From: Balaenoptera acutorostrata
Taxonomy: Eukaryota; Chordata; Mammalia; Artiodactyla; Balaenopteridae
Direction: 5' to 3'
Assembly (NCBI RefSeq): GCF_949987535.1
Contig: NC_080067.1
Coordinates: 81,803,985-81,867,984, forward strand
DNA: 64,000 nt
Shown here: in pieces, positions 21,361 through 34,195 of the stretch
Layout: every line of letters begins with the position of its first letter
How positions within the stretch are numbered: position 1 is the first letter of the stretch
Position numbers and translations under genes: made by a program
The notes under the pieces: generated by a model
What the model was told of the DNA's origin: nothing
The model's input: the letters and a program-made list of their open reading frames with translations, nothing else
Database searches by the model: none

Positions 21361-24300
21361 AAGTAGGGCATTCTCTATGTGAACATTTTATTTTACTTAT
21401 ATTGAGGAAATAGGTGACTTTGTATATTACCTGTGGGCTATAGGTCAAAGGGAACGTGTTCCTTAGAGGTCAGCCTTCGGAGCTCCGTTACCACTCACCA
21501 ACTTCCTGGAATTAACCCAGAACAGCACCTTGAGAGCGTGCTGGTGTATAGTGGACACAGAAGGAAGACAGTTCCAGAGAGATGTTAGGTGGAATGTCTG
21601 GTTCCATCTCAGAACTTGCAGAGAGAAACGCAGAGGGAGGGGCTGTCTTAGAAAGCGCTCTGTAAACTAGCATGCTGCCAGTGTGTATTATCACTGAAGC
21701 AAAGGAACGCCTTGCATCAGGGAAGGGCCATGTCAAGTGACTCCAGGATGAGGAAGTGGTTGTTTGGATACAGAGATTCAGATGAGCAGCGGGTGTTCCT
21801 GACCTGGCCCCCTCAGGGAAGGGAAAGGTAGGGTGGTGGTGGCCTGCGTGACACGAGCTTAGAGCAGGAGTTTCTAGTTTTAAAAGACCGAGCGCCAAAT
21901 GGTCATCCCCTGATCACAGCCAGGGCTTCTCTGCCCCTAGGGCATGTTAACCTGCTCTGCAGTGGCCACTTGACCTGTCCTGCAGCTGACCCCTCTCTCC
22001 GGGCCCTGGGACGCATCCTGTTCTAGAGGCTCATTCTGCACCAGCAAGTCCTGGTGTCAGTTTCACAGCGACCTCAGGACCTCAGCTCTCCAGTCACTGG
22101 GCTCTTGCAGAATCTCTTACAACGGAGTGACTTTTAAAATAAGCCTTCAAGCTACTTCTTAGGCCCAGGCTGGCACCCATGGCAGCCAGCAGGAACCCTT
22201 CTCTTCCTTGCAGCAGCCCTCAGGGCCTCTGTCTGCTTTCCTCTCCCCCCACACCCCTCTAAAAAGTTGCCACTACCAGCTCAAGCCCTAAAGCCTGGGT
22301 GTGGAGGGTACTAGGATGTCCCAGCTTCTTCTGCAGAGGGCACGGGATCCTCCCATAACTGTAGAAACACAATGGACCCCACAGATGTGAGGAAGTTATA
22401 AAGGTTTGTTTCCTACTGCCTTCTGAAGCTGGTAATCAGAAGTTGGTTCAACCTTGTGTTTTCTGGTTTTATTCCTGAAAGAGGTAAAAACTGTTGCCCG
22501 CCCCACCTCACTTCCTCTTTATCCTATTTTTAGGCCAAAGACTTAATGAATCCCTTCCTCCCCGCTGTCCTGTTTCTATCGAAAAGACTTGATGACCCTA
22601 AGACAGGACCACAGGTGCCCCTTGTGGTTCTTGTCTTTTTCTGAGAAGCTCCAAACTGTGAGATGTTCAGCTCTGTGGGTCTCAGTCCATCACATCCTTT
22701 AGGGTTTTTCCACTTTGTGGCAGATACTTTGGACCGACATGTAACCCACGACCAACCCCCTTTGCCCTTCCCTTTTCCATTCTAGAGGTCATTGCGAAGT
22801 TTTCCTTTGCAGCTAAGAGTTGCTCAGTGACACATTTGGCTGAAGTCAGCTAGGGTATTCCTAGGAAAGCATTTGCTTTTCTGATTAAAACAAAACAAGT
22901 CACTGGTTCTCTCATATTCCACCCCTCCCCTGCTTCCTGCCTTGAATGCAGATTTGATGGCTGGTGCTCAGGCAGCCATATTAAAACCATGAGGGAACAA
23001 GCCAGAATACAAAGGATTGGTTGGGGTGGGCATAGGGGGTGGGGGGGTGCAGCTGTGGAGGGAGCATAAAGACCAGCTAAGAGACAGAAGTCCTAAGGCT
23101 TAGAGAGTTTCCTAGATAGGATCTTTGGCTGTGGTTTTCACACAGGAAATGTTATAGAAAGTGTTCCTAACTGATAAACAACACCTAATGTGATGCATGT
23201 GGAGATATCGTCTCTTTAAATGATGGGAATAAACAGGGGAGAAGACATAACACAGAGAAGAACTAAAAAACCCTTTCAGACCTTTACCAAATCTACCAAC
23301 AGTGAGGGGAGTGCTTGAGTTAAATGTGGCCGTGCAGTTAAAGCATTCTAGAGGAATTTGTTCCTCCCTGGCTGTGGCCATCTGGCTTGAACCAACAGGG
23401 TCTAGGGTCTATGAGAGAAAGTCAACCATATGGCGTTAAGTGGTGATTTAATGTCATTACAGAAAACTACTATTTGATCAGGGTCTACTGATTAGGGCTA
23501 AGCTACCTACCCTGCCCCACCTTTTTTTTTTTTTCCTCTGCCAGCTTAAGGAGATTATAGTTACCAGAACTCATACAACTTTGGATCTGTATCTCATCAG
23601 TACCACCTTTAGACCCAGGCAACCTGAGCCCACATTCTAGAAATCCCTGTTCCTTCATCTGGCTGCACCCTTGCCCAAGAGCAGGGGATCTGTCTGCTCC
23701 AGGGATATACCCAGGAGAGCCACACCATCTGCCGTGTTCTGAGCACCCAGGACCCTGGAATTCTCTACCAAAGAGCCCTGAGCCCACTTCTGAGGCCTGG
23801 GTGGGCCTATTCCCGTGAGAAGACTTACCTAGGCCTGAGTGGGATGGTCAAGGGGCAGCTGTTTGCTTGGGGGGATAAGAAGGTAGATGAAACTCAGATG
23901 TGGGGATCTGTTGTCCGCCCACGGGTATAGCAGGACCCTGACAGCATAGGATGGACTGTGCCACTGCCTCGTGAGTGTTGCTGGGCCCAGGGTGCTGGGG
24001 GCCTCCACGGACAGATAGCGGAGTCCCACGTGTCAAGGGCTGATTGAAATGCCTCCAGCTGCTCTGTTGCCCCCGAGGGCGGCTAAAGTGCTGATGGGCT
24101 GCTTCCCCCAACATGGAGTCAAGTGTGAAAGGAGCGAGATGGTAGGAAAAATACTAAAATTACTGGAGATGTCTTCCCTTCTGCCCTGGAATTCATTCTT
24201 ATCAGAAAAAGCAAACATAGTGATAGGCCCTGGCTGTGCTGTGAATCAAACGAGCTGATACTTTAGTGCCTCTTGAAGTACAGCCCAAATGAGGTTTCAG

Positions 24301-24572
24301 TCCAGACTGAGGGGCTCGGCGTTCACTGAAGGGGGCTTCACAGTAACGGGCTAGCCTGGCCTCATTAAGACATGTTTAAGGCGTGGAGGGTGGAGGAAGG
24401 GAACAGGGAAGGCCTGACCCATGAAAGCGTGAATAACTCAATTTCCACTTTAACTCACATTGGTATCCTTCCCCCACTAACTTCTTCCCAGTTCGCTTCT
24501 ATCTCAGAAGCGCCCAACCACTTAGAGAAGTTTGAAGGAAGCATCTGGTCTGCTTTCTGCCCTCAGAAGTCT
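21361..24572. other. MYLK intron, longest repeat-poor stretch of its left part
   Basis: About 3.2 kb with no repeat or exon that I can name. A short G run lies at 23036-23047 and a T run at 23522-23534. Several purine/pyrimidine-rich segments occur. ORFs are short and unsupported. Confidence 0.55.
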
Positions 24573-24703
24573 TTTCTTTGGCCATGGCTTGCGGGATCTT
24601 AGTCCCCATCCCCCCCAACCAGGGATCGAACCCAGGCCCCGGCAGTGAAAGCGTGAAAGTGCCGAGTCCCAACCACTGGATCATCAGGGAATTCTCTGTC
24701 CTC
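24573..24703 (-). mobile_element. Short tRNA-derived SINE, antisense
   Basis: Complement of the SINE 5' (tRNA-related) part: 'gcttgcgggatcttagtccc', 'accagggatcgaacccaggc', 'gtcccaaccactggatcatc', 'agggaattc'. It ends in GGGAATTC rather than GGGAAGTC, which marks an older relative of the CHR copies. Confidence 0.8.
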
Positions 24704-24869
24704 AGAAGTCTTAATGATGTGGTTCTTGAGAAAAACATGTGCCTATAAAACAGTAGGATATGACAGTATAATTAGATGCTTGAAATAGTTCAATTAAATA
24801 GTTTGTACTATAGAAATTTAGAGGAGATTAAGATGAGGTTTGCAGTGGCTTGGAAACTGGTTTCTTGCT

Positions 24870-25080
24870 TCTTGACTTCTGTCCTTCCAGTTGGTCCTTC
24901 CGACAATGCAGGTCTGACTGTGTCACCTCCCTGCTTCACTCCTCAAACCTTGGCTGAGGTTCCTCAGCGCTGCCCACAAGGCCCTTCCAATCAGCTCCAA
25001 GCTCTCCAGCCCTGACCCCTCTTCCTCCCTTCCTCCCTATAGCCCACCCCAGCCCTGCTCACCCACACAACGCAACCGTA
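24870..25080 (+). repeat. L2 LINE fragment
   Basis: 'ctgactgtgtcacctccctg', 'acaaggcccttccaatcagc', 'ctctccagccctgacccctc' follow the L2 3' coding/UTR region. Confidence 0.65.
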
Positions 25081-25244
25081 CTTTGTTCTGGTATCACCTT
25101 TGCGGAGAAAGGGTAAACAAGGAAAGCATTTTATCTTCCCTATCGATTAGGAGTGGGGGCAGAGTGTGATAGGCCTATTGGCGCCAGGCATATGGTCTTC
25201 GTCATTTTGTCCTCATGGTAAAGTAGCTTTATCCCCATTTTTAA

Positions 25245-25944
25245 AAGTTAAAAAAAAATTTTTAATACAATTTTTTAAAATAAATTTATTTATTTGTTTA
25301 TTTATTTTTGGCTGCGTTGGGTCTTTGTTGCTGTGCGCGGGTTTTCTCTGGCTGCGTCCAGCGGGGGCTACTCTTTGTTGCGGTGCGCGGGCTTCTCATT
25401 GCGGTGGCTTCTCTTGTTGTGGAACACGGGCTCTAGGCGCGCCGGCTTCAGTAGCTGCAGCACGCGGGCTCAGTAGTTGTGGCTCGCAGGCTGTAAAGCA
25501 CAGGCTCAGTCGTAGTGGCGCACGGGCTTAGTTGCTCCGCGGCATGTGGGATCTTCCCGGACCAGGGCTTGAACCCGTGTCCCCTGCATTGGCAGGCGGA
25601 TTCCTAACCACTTCACCACCAGGGAAGTCCCTTTAATACAATTTTTAAAGGTTATACTCCATTTACAATTATTGCAAAATATTGGCTGTAGTCCCCATGT
25701 TGTTCAATGCATCCTTAAACGCATCTTACAGCCAGTAGTTTGTACCTCCCACACCCCACCTCTACAGTGCCCCTCCCCCCCCCCCACTGGTAGCCACTAG
25801 TTTGTTCTCTGTGTCTGTGAGTCTGCTTCTCTTTTTATGTTCACTAGTTTGTTGTATTTTTTAGATTCTACATATAAGTGATATCATGCAGTATTTGTCT
25901 TTCTCTGTCTGACTTATTTCACTTAGCATAATGCCCTCATATCC
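25245..25944 (-). repeat. Old L1 (L1M) 3' end, antisense, interrupted by a SINE
   Basis: The part right of the SINE ('ggttatactccatttacaat', 'gtccccatgttgttcaatgc', 'ctagtttgttctctgtgtct', 'tgacttatttcacttagcat') is the antisense of an L1MA/B-age 3' end. The CHR SINE at 25276-25631 sits in its A+T-rich edge. Confidence 0.75.
25276..25631 (-). mobile_element. CHR-type SINE, antisense, perfect 15-bp TSD
   Basis: Full-length copy, flanked by 'tttaatacaattttt' at 25261-25275 and 25632-25646. It reads 'ggctgcgttgggtctttgtt' to 'caccagggaagtccc'. It carries the 'cttctcattgcggtggcttc' diagnostic bases shared with the 28.3-kb copy. Confidence 0.96.
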
Positions 25945-26050
25945 CCATTTTTTATAGAGGAAGAACCCAGGGGCTCAGAGTAATTACAGACCTTGCCAAG
26001 GTTATGTCAGAAAGTGAAGGAGGCAGTACTTTAGGGTCCAAATCTTGTAT
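25945..26050 (-). repeat. MIR SINE fragment, antisense
   Basis: 'ccccattttttatagaggaa' and 'acagaccttgccaaggttat' are the complement of MIR. Confidence 0.65.
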
Positions 26051-26074
26051 TCCTCGCACTATTGATGTCATCCC

Positions 26075-26430
26075 TTTTACAGGTCTCATCTGGTTCCTTG
26101 AACTCAGTGACTGTTTCTTATTCATCTCTGTGTCCCAGGAGTAGCACAATGCCTGCCACATGATGGGTGCTCAATAAGTGTTTGGTTCCCTTGAGAACCA
26201 GGTTGGTAGGGTCTGACTCGAGACCTCTTGCCAGTCAAGTCCATAGGGATTTGGTCCCATGCTTCTTAGGGTCTTGTCTCCCCTTCCCCCATCCTATTCC
26301 CTGCTCCCTTCTTTACCTGAGGCCATGCCTTTATCAAGAATGCCCTTCCTTCTCCCACTGCATCTTATCCAGCATCAAGGTCCGATTTAAACCCTACCTC
26401 CTTCAGGCTACTTTCCTTAAGTATGTCTTC
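26075..26430 (+). repeat. L2 LINE fragments
   Basis: 'tctctgtgtcccaggagtag' then 'gggtgctcaataagtgtttg' is an L2 3' end (26075-26190); 26250-26430 resembles the L2 region just upstream of that end, in the same orientation. Confidence 0.65.
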
Positions 26431-26639
26431 TCTTTAAAGCATTTTAGTAGAGGACAGAGGAGCCATGGTAATAGGATGTGGAAGGTTCCCAATAATCACA
26501 TAAAATCATTCATGAGTAATAACCACAGGAAAGAGTTGACTACTTTGGCCTTTTAAAAACGTATTATTCATTAATCATCTCTGTGCCTATAATTTTATTA
26601 TAAAGGAAAAAAAATGATTTAAATGTTAAACTCTTTTTA

Positions 26640-26880
26640 AAACAAAAATTCCAGCAAAGTAAAAATGTTCCTTGCCTTGACCTGTACTTCTGCCCTCCAG
26701 AGGTAGTCACCATTAACAATTTGGGTATCTGTCCAGAAATATTCTATGCAAATATAAGCATAAATCTGTATATGCTTTTACATATACAAATGGACCCATG
26801 TACATATACTGATCTGTACATATACCTTGCTCTTTTTGCTTAACATCTTTTGGCCTTTTTTTTTTTTTTTTTAACAATAG
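26640..26880. repeat. Probable old L1 3'UTR remnant
   Basis: 'cctccagaggtagtcaccat' and 'atatgcttttacatatacaa' resemble the segment common to L1M 3' regions. Orientation is not certain. A T run lies at 26857-26872. Confidence 0.45.
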
Positions 26881-27065
26881 CACATAGATCTACCTCATAG
26901 GTAGATCTGAGCTAATCCTGAACTTTCTAACCCTCAGTTGCTCCCTCCTCTGAATTCCTAGAATACTTCCTTATCTGACTCACTTTTCTTTTATTAATGT
27001 GCAACTTTATCAGTTATTGTTTATTGTCTTTTGCTTCCTCAATGCGAACGAGTTGTTTGAGGTCT

Positions 27066-27300
27066 AGAGCTGCGTTGTCCCGTAGGATAGCGATTAGCCA
27101 CATGTGGCTACTTAAATTTAGGTTAAATGAATTAAAATTAAATAAAATTAAAAATTCAGTTCCTCAGCCATGCTAGCCACATTTTCAGCGCTCAGTATCC
27201 ACGTGTGGCTGATAGCTACCGTGTTGGGCAGCGCAGATTATTGAACATTTCTATCATCACAGAAAGTGCTATCGGAGAGGGCTGATCAAGGCCACTCTTG
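27066..27300. mobile_element. Palindromic non-autonomous DNA transposon remnant
   Basis: Two arms of about 36 bp are imperfect inverted repeats: the left arm from 27070 ('ctgcgttgtcccgtaggat', ending 'gccacatgtgg') and the right arm 27200-27236 ('cacgtgtggctgatagctac', ending 'gggcagcgcag'). The A+T-rich spacer holds 'aattaaaattaaataaaatt'. The layout resembles hAT/Charlie-derived MITE-like repeats with a CACATGTGGCT core. Subfamily not assigned. Confidence 0.7.
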
Positions 27301-28295
27301 CATTTAATTCAGTCCCCACGTACTAGAGATCCACAGCTAGAAGATATATTGACAATGGCTGTTCCATTCACAATAGAAATAAGACATTAAATTCTTGAGA
27401 ATTTCCTTCAGGCATAAAATCATTCAAAGAAAAATGTAAACCCTTGATGAACGAATCTTTGTTTTCCATTTTTGTTGAAGAGTAGTAATCTTGGTATCCC
27501 AGAAAGCTTGAATGTGCTCCCCAAAATTTCAATAGCTGTCTGTTCCAGGTGGCTCAGAAATTCTCATGACAAGGAGGTTGGTTCCTGAAGTATTTAAAGG
27601 AAAAGCAGCAGAATGGGAAATGACAGGGCAAGTCATGCTGAAAGTACAGTTGTCAGAAGTTGGTGGCCACTCTGATTCAAAATGCCAGACTGAACAAATT
27701 TATTAACTTCTCCTCCCTCCAAATGTGCCATTGAAATGAACATAAAGGGTTCAAAATAATTAATTCAGAGTTGCACTGAGAACAGGAGAGGGGAACTAGT
27801 GGATGAGGGATTTCCATGGGTTTGCATGGATGGATACATCAGCGCTACCCACCATAACATATAAGTGAGAGCCACATATTTGAGAGGAAAGGATTTGGAG
27901 ACTAGGAGTGGGCTGTAGGGCAGAAATCGGGGTGATTAAAGGATGTTTACTTAATATCTCTATGGAGAAAACTGAAGCTCTTGGTGTGGCTATTAATCAG
28001 TATCTCCAAAGAAAGTCTTTTTACTTTGCCACCAGGTGAACTGTGTTGAATGTCCAGTTGCTGTCCAGTTGCTCCATGCCCAGACACTCTAAGTGAAGCC
28101 CACCGGTAGACGTGCCCCACTCGGACACGAAGGTTGCAGTCAAGCCCCTCATTCAGGGTGACAGTACTACACAAAGGGATGGAAAACCTCCATTTAGAAG
28201 CTAGTTCTTCAATCATAGATGGTGAATAGTTAATTCATGGCCACCAGATGTTTGAAGAAAATATTTATACAATATAATATTGCTATCAAGAAAAT
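27301..28295. other. MYLK intron, no feature recognised
   Basis: About 1 kb without a repeat or exon that I can name. Confidence 0.5.
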
Positions 28296-28306
28296 TGTTC
28301 TTTTTT

Positions 28307-28670
28307 ATACATTTTTTAAAATTTTTATTAATTAATTAATTTATTTTTGGCTGCATTGTGTCTTCGTTGCTGTGCGCGGGCTTTCTCTAGTTGCGGTGAG
28401 AGGGGGCTACTCTTCGTTGAGTTGTGCGGGTTTCTCATCGCGGTGGCTTCTCTTGTTGCGGAGCATGGGCTCTAGGCGTGCGGGCTTCAGTAGTTGTGGC
28501 ACATGGGCTCAGTGGTTGTGGCTCACAGGCTCTAGAGCGCAGGCTCAGTAGTTGTGGTCCATGGGCTTAGTTGCTCCACGGCATGTGGGATCTTCCTGGA
28601 CCAGGGATTGAACCCGTGTCCCCTGCATTGGCAGGCGGATTCTTAAACACTGCACCACCAGGGAAGTCCC
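28307..28670 (-). mobile_element. CHR-type SINE, antisense, perfect 11-bp TSD
   Basis: Full-length copy flanked by 'tgttctttttt' at 28296-28306 and 28671-28681. Its tail complement contains repeated TTAA/ATTA units. Same diagnostic bases as the 25.3-kb copy. Confidence 0.95.
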
Positions 28671-28681
28671 TGTTCTTTTTT

Positions 28682-29199
28682 TTAAAGTCAATCTATAGAC
28701 AAAGCTCTAAAGTGTTAGTTAGAGTTACAGAACAGAAGGTAAACTCTGTAAGCTTTGGCAAGCCAAAAGTAAAGGAATGCTGAATGGTAAGGTAGAGAAG
28801 GGAAAGAGAGGAAAAGAAAACTACAAGGGCACTATTGTCCTCATCTTACATGGTGGGAAGTGAGGAGATACCATCTAAAACAGATAGATCAAATAACAGA
28901 GGCTTGAGTATATGACTTAAAACCATAATGACAGAGGTAAAAAATGGTCAGCTCATCAGCCGTATTTGGTACACAGACATTTTATGTTTGGTCAGCAGTG
29001 TTCTTAAAACACTGGGGCTAAGATTTACAAATGGAAAACTTACACATACAATTCATTTCTGAATGGCTTTTCTCAGAAAATAAGATCTGGCAACACTTGG
29101 TCAGTGGGTGCTACCCCTACATCTAAGCATGTCTTTGACAGGTTGCTATAGTCCCCACCCACCCCAATTCTCAGTCATCTCCCAACACATGGGCAAGCG
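28682..29199. other. MYLK intron, no gene recognised
   Basis: About 0.5 kb. Possible old, unnamed repeat at 28970-29105; not assigned. Confidence 0.45.
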
Positions 29200-29419
29200 T
29201 CTGTTGCCAGTTTTTTTTTGTTTGTTTGTTTTTATACAGCAGGTTCTTATTAGTTATCCATTTTATACATATTAGTGTATATATGTCAATCCCAATCTCC
29301 CAATTCATCACACCACCGCCGCCACCCCCACCGCTTTCCCCCCTTGGTGTCCATACGTTTGTTCTTTACATCTGTGTCTCAATTTCTGCCTTGCAAACTG
29401 GTTCATCTGTACCATTTTT

Positions 29420-32400
29420 CTAGGTTCCACATATATGTGTTAATATACAATATTTGTTTTTCTCTTTTTGACTTACTTCACTCTGTATGACAGTCTCTAG
29501 ATTCATCCACGTCTCTACAAATGATCCAATTTCGTTCCTTTTTATGGCTGAGTAATATTCCATTGTATATATGTACCACATCTTCTTTATCCATTCGTCT
29601 GTCGATGGGCATTTAGGTTGCTTCCATGACCAGGCTATTGTAAATAGTGCTGCAAAGAACATTGGGGTGCATGTGTCTTTTTGAATTATGGTTTTCTCTG
29701 GGTATATGCCCAGTAGTGGGATTGCTGGGTCATATGGTAATTCTATATTTAGTTTTTTAAGGAACCTCCATACTGTTCTCCATAGTGGCTGTATCAATTT
29801 ACATTCCCACCAAGAGTGCAAGAGGGTTCCCTTTTCTCCACACCCTCTCCAGCATTTGTTGTTTGTAGATTTTCTGATGATGCCCATCTAACTGGTGTGA
29901 GGTGATACCTCACTGTAGTTTTGATTTGCATTTCTCTAATAATTAGTGATGTTGAGCAGCTTTTCATGTGCTTCTTGGCCATCTGTATGTCTTCTTTGGA
30001 GAAATGTCTATTTAGGTCTTCTGCCCATTTTTGGATTGGGTTGTTTGTTTTTTTACTTTTGAGCTGCATGAGCTGTTTATATATTTTGGAGTTTAATCCT
30101 TTGTCCATTGATTCCTTTGCAAATATTTTCTCCCAATCTGAGGTTTGTCTTTTCGTCTTGTTTGTAGTTTCCTTTGCTTTTCAAAAGCTTTGAAGTTTCA
30201 TTAGGTCCCATTTGTTTATTTTTGGTTTTATTTCCATTACTCTAGGAGGTGGATCAAAAAAGATCTTGCTGTGATTTATGTCAAAGAATGTTCTTCCTAT
30301 GTTTTCCTCTAAGAGTTTTATAGTGTCCAGTCTTACATTTAGGTCTCGAATCCATTTTGAGTTTATTTTTGTGTATGGTGTTAGGGAGTGTTCTAATTTC
30401 ATTCTTTTACATGTAGCTGTCCAGTTTTCCCAGCACCACTTATTGAAGAGACTGTCTTTTCTCCACTGTATATCCTTGCCTCCTTTCTCATAGATTAGTT
30501 GACCATAGGTGCATGGGTTTATCTCTGGGCTTTCTATCCTGTTCCATTGATCTATATTTCTGTTTTTGTGCCAGTACCATATTGTCTTGATTACTGTAGC
30601 TTTGTAGTATATTCTGAAGTCAGGGAGTCTGATTCCTCCAGCTCCATTTTTTTCCCTCAAGACTGCTTCGGCTATTTGGGGTCTTTGGTGTCTCCATATA
30701 AATTTTAAGATTTTTTGTTCTAGTTCTGTAAAAAATGCCATTGGTAGTTTAATAGGGATTGCACTGAATCTGTAGATTGCTTTGGGTAGTATAGTCATTT
30801 TCACAGTATTGATCCTTCCAATCCAAAAACATGGTGTATCTCTTCATCTGTGTCATCTTTGATTTCTTTCATCAGTGTTTTATAGTTTTCTGAGTATAGG
30901 TCTTTTACCTCCTTAGGTAGGTTTATTCCTAGTTATTTTATTCTTTTTGTTCCAATGGTGAATGGGATTGTTTCCTTAATTTCTCTTTCTGATCTTTCGT
31001 TGTTAGTGTATAGGAATGCAAAAGATTTCTGTGCATTAGTTTTGTATCCTGTAACTTTACCAAATTCATTGATCAGCTATAATAGTTTTCTGGTGGCACC
31101 TTTAGGATTCTCTATGTATAGTATCATATCATCTGCAAACAGTGACCGTTTGACTTCTTCTTTTCCAATTTGTATTCCTTTTATTTCTTTTTCTTCTCTA
31201 ATTGCCATTGCTAGGACTTCCAAAGCTATATTGAATAATAGTGGTGAGAGTGGGCAACCTTGTCTTGTTCCTGATCTTAGAGGAAATGCTTTCAGTTTTT
31301 CACCATTGAGAATCATGTTTGCTGTGGGTTTGTCGTATATGGCCTTTATTTTTGTTGAGGTAGGTTCCCTCTATGCCCACTTTCTGGAGAGTTTTTATCA
31401 TAAATGGGTGTTGAATTTTGTCAAAAGCTTTTTCTGCATCTATTGAGATGATCATATGGTTTTTCTTCTTCAATTTGTTAATATGGTGTATCACATTGAT
31501 TGATTTGCGTATATTGAAGAATCCTTGCATCCCTGGGATAAATCCCACTTGATCATGTTGTATGATCCTTTTAATGTGTTGTTGGATTCTGTTTGCTAGT
31601 ATTTTATTGAGGATTTTTGCATCTATATTCATCAGTGATATTGGTCTGTAGTTTTCTTTTTTTGTAGTATCTTTGTCTGGTTTTGGTATCAGGGTGATGA
31701 TGGCCTCATAAAATGAGTTTGGGAGTGTTCCTTCCTCTGCAATTTTTTGGAAGAGTTTGAGAAGGATGGGTGTTAGCTCTTCTCTAAATGTTTGATAGAA
31801 TTCACCTGTGAAGCCATCTGGTCCTGGACTTTTGTTTGTTGGAAGATTTCTAATCACAGTTTCAATTTTATTACTTGTGATTGGTCTGTTCATATTTTCT
31901 ATTTCTTCCTGGTTCAGTCTTGGAAGGTTATACCTTTCTAAGAATTTTTCCATTTCTTCCAGGTTGTCCATTTTATTGGCATAGAGTTGCTTGTAGTAGT
32001 CTCTTAGGACGCTTTGTATTTCTGCAGTGTCTGTTGTAACTTCTCCTTTTTCATTTCTAATTTTATTGATTTGAGTCCTCTCCCTCTTTATCTTGATGAG
32101 TCTGGCTAAAGGTTTATCATTTTTGTTTATCTTCTCAAAGAACCAGCTTTTAGTTTTATTAATCTTTGCTATTGTTTTCTTTGTTTCTATTTCATTTATT
32201 TCTGCTCTGATCTTTATGATTTCTTTCCTTCTGCTAACTTTGGGTTTTGCTTGTTCTTCTTTCTCTAGTTCCTTAGGTGTACTATTAGATTGTTTATTTT
32301 AGATGTTTCTTGTTTCTTGAGGTAGGCTTGTATATCTATAAACTTCCCTCTTAGAACTGCTTTTCCTGCATCCCATAGGTTTTGGATCGTCGTGTTTTCA

Positions 32401-33232
32401 TTGTCATTTGTCTCTAGGTATTTTTTGATTTTCTCTTTGATTTCTTCAGTGATCTCTTCGTTATTTAGTAACGAATTGTTTAGCCTCCATGTGTTTGTGT
32501 TCTTTACGTTTCTTTCCCTGTAATTGATTTCTAATCTCATAGCGTTGTGGTCAGAAAAGATGCTTGATGTGATTTCAATTTTCTTAAATTTACTGAGGCT
32601 TGACTTGTGACCCAGGATGTGATCTATCCTGGTGAATGTTCCGTGCGCACTTGAGAAGAAAGTGTAATCTGCTGTTTTGGGATGGAATGTCCTATAAATA
32701 TCAATTAAATCTACCTGGTCTACTGTGTCATTTAAAGCTTGTGTTTCCTTATTAATTTTCTGTCTGGATGATCTGTCCATTGGTGTAAGTGAGGTGTTAA
32801 AGTCCCCCACTATTATTGTGTTACTGTCGATTTCCTCTTTTATAGCTGTTAGCAGTTGCCTTATGTATTGAGGTGCTGCTATGTTGGGTGCATATATATT
32901 TCTAATTGTTATATCTTCTTCTTGGATTGATCCCTTGTTCATTATGTAGTGTCCTTCCTTGTCTCTTGTAACATTCTTTATTTTAAAGTCTATTTTATCT
33001 GATTGAGTATTGCTACTCCAGCTTTCTTTTGATTTCCATTTGCATGGAATATCTTTTTCCATCCCCTTACTTTCAGTCTGTATATGTCCCTAGGTCTGAA
33101 GTGGGTCTGTTGTAGACAGCATATATATGGGTCTTGTTTTTGTATCCATTCAGCAAACCTGTGTCTTTTGGTTGGAGCAGTTAATCTATTCACCTTTAAG
33201 GTAATTATTGTTATGTATGTTCCTATTACCAT
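29420..33232 (-). pseudogene. L1 ORF2 remnant, multiply frameshifted
   Basis: The frame starts near 33232 and shows the endonuclease with VGDFN and an intact SDHNA motif (in 33062-32265). The reverse transcriptase follows in 31971-31300 and 31316-31077, with FADD encoded by 31139-31128. The C-terminal parts lie in 30804-30181, 30108-29794 and 29887-29420, the last ending at a stop at 29422-29420. At least six frame breaks or stops separate these blocks, so no functional ORF2 protein can be made, but order and spacing are complete. Confidence 0.93.
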
Positions 33233-33290
33233 TTTCTTAATTGTTTTGGGTTTGTTTTCGTAGGTCCTTTTCTTCTCTTGTTTTTCCCAC

Positions 33291-34195
33291 TTAGAGACTT
33301 TCCTTTAGCATTTGTTGTAGAGCTGGTTTGGTGGTGCTGAATTCTCTTAGCTTTTGCTTGTCTGTAAAGCTCTTGATTTCTCCTCGAATCTGAATGAGAT
33401 CCTTGCCGGGTAGAGTAATCTTGGTTGTAGGTCCTTCCCTTTCATCACTTTAAATATGTCATGCCACTTCCTTCTGGCTTGTAGAGTTTCTACTGAGAAA
33501 TCAGCTGTTAACCTTATGGGAGTTCCTTTGTGTGTTATTTGTTGTTTTTCCCTTGTTGCTTTCAATAATTTTTCTTTGTCTTTAATTTTTGTCAATTTGA
33601 TTACTATGTGTCTCAGCCTGTTTCTCCTTGGGTTTATCCTGTATGGGACTCTCTGCGCTTCCTGGACTTGAGTGGGTATTTCCTTTCCCATGTTAGGGAA
33701 GTTTTCAACTATAATCTCTTCAAATATTTTCTCAGGTCCTTTCTCTCTCTGTTCTCCTTCTGGGATCCCTATAATGCAAATGTTGTTGCATTTAATGTTG
33801 TCCCAGAGGTCTGTTAGGCTGTCTTCATTTCTTTTCATTCTTTTTTCTTTATTCTGTTCTGCAGCAGTGAATTCCACCATTCTGTCTTCCAGGTCACTTA
33901 TCCGTTCTTCTGCCTCAGTTATTCTGCTATTGATTCCTTCTAGTGTAGTTTTCATTTCAGTTATTGTATAGTTCATCTCTGTTTGTTTGTTCTTTAATTC
34001 TTCTAGGTCTTTGTTAAACATTTCTTGCGTCTTCTTGATCTTTGCCTCCATTCTTTTTCCGAGGTCCTGGATCATCTTCACTATCATTATTCTGAATTCT
34101 TTTTCTGGAAGGTTGCCTATCTCCACTTCATTTAGTTGTTTTTCTGGGATTTTATCTTGTTCCTTCATCTGGTACATAGCCCTCTGCCTTTTCAT
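33291..34195 (-). pseudogene. L1 ORF1 remnant, long open frame with late frameshift
   Basis: ATG at 34195 opens a frame of 282 codons ending at 33347. It carries an N-terminal basic segment, a coiled coil with heptads (for example MNYTITEMKTTLEGINSRI), the RNA-recognition region with IIGIPEGE, and most of the C-terminal domain. A small deletion near 33384-33390 shifts the frame just before the usual C-terminus; the original stop is at about 33293-33291. So roughly the last 25-30 residues are replaced. Confidence 0.9.

Noticed and set aside
25166..25531. 121-codon ORF rich in repeated Ala-Ser-Gly-Gly motifs
   Set aside because: It is translation of an antisense SINE; the same pattern recurs at each copy (10.7, 41.6, 52.0, 57.2, 58.3 kb).
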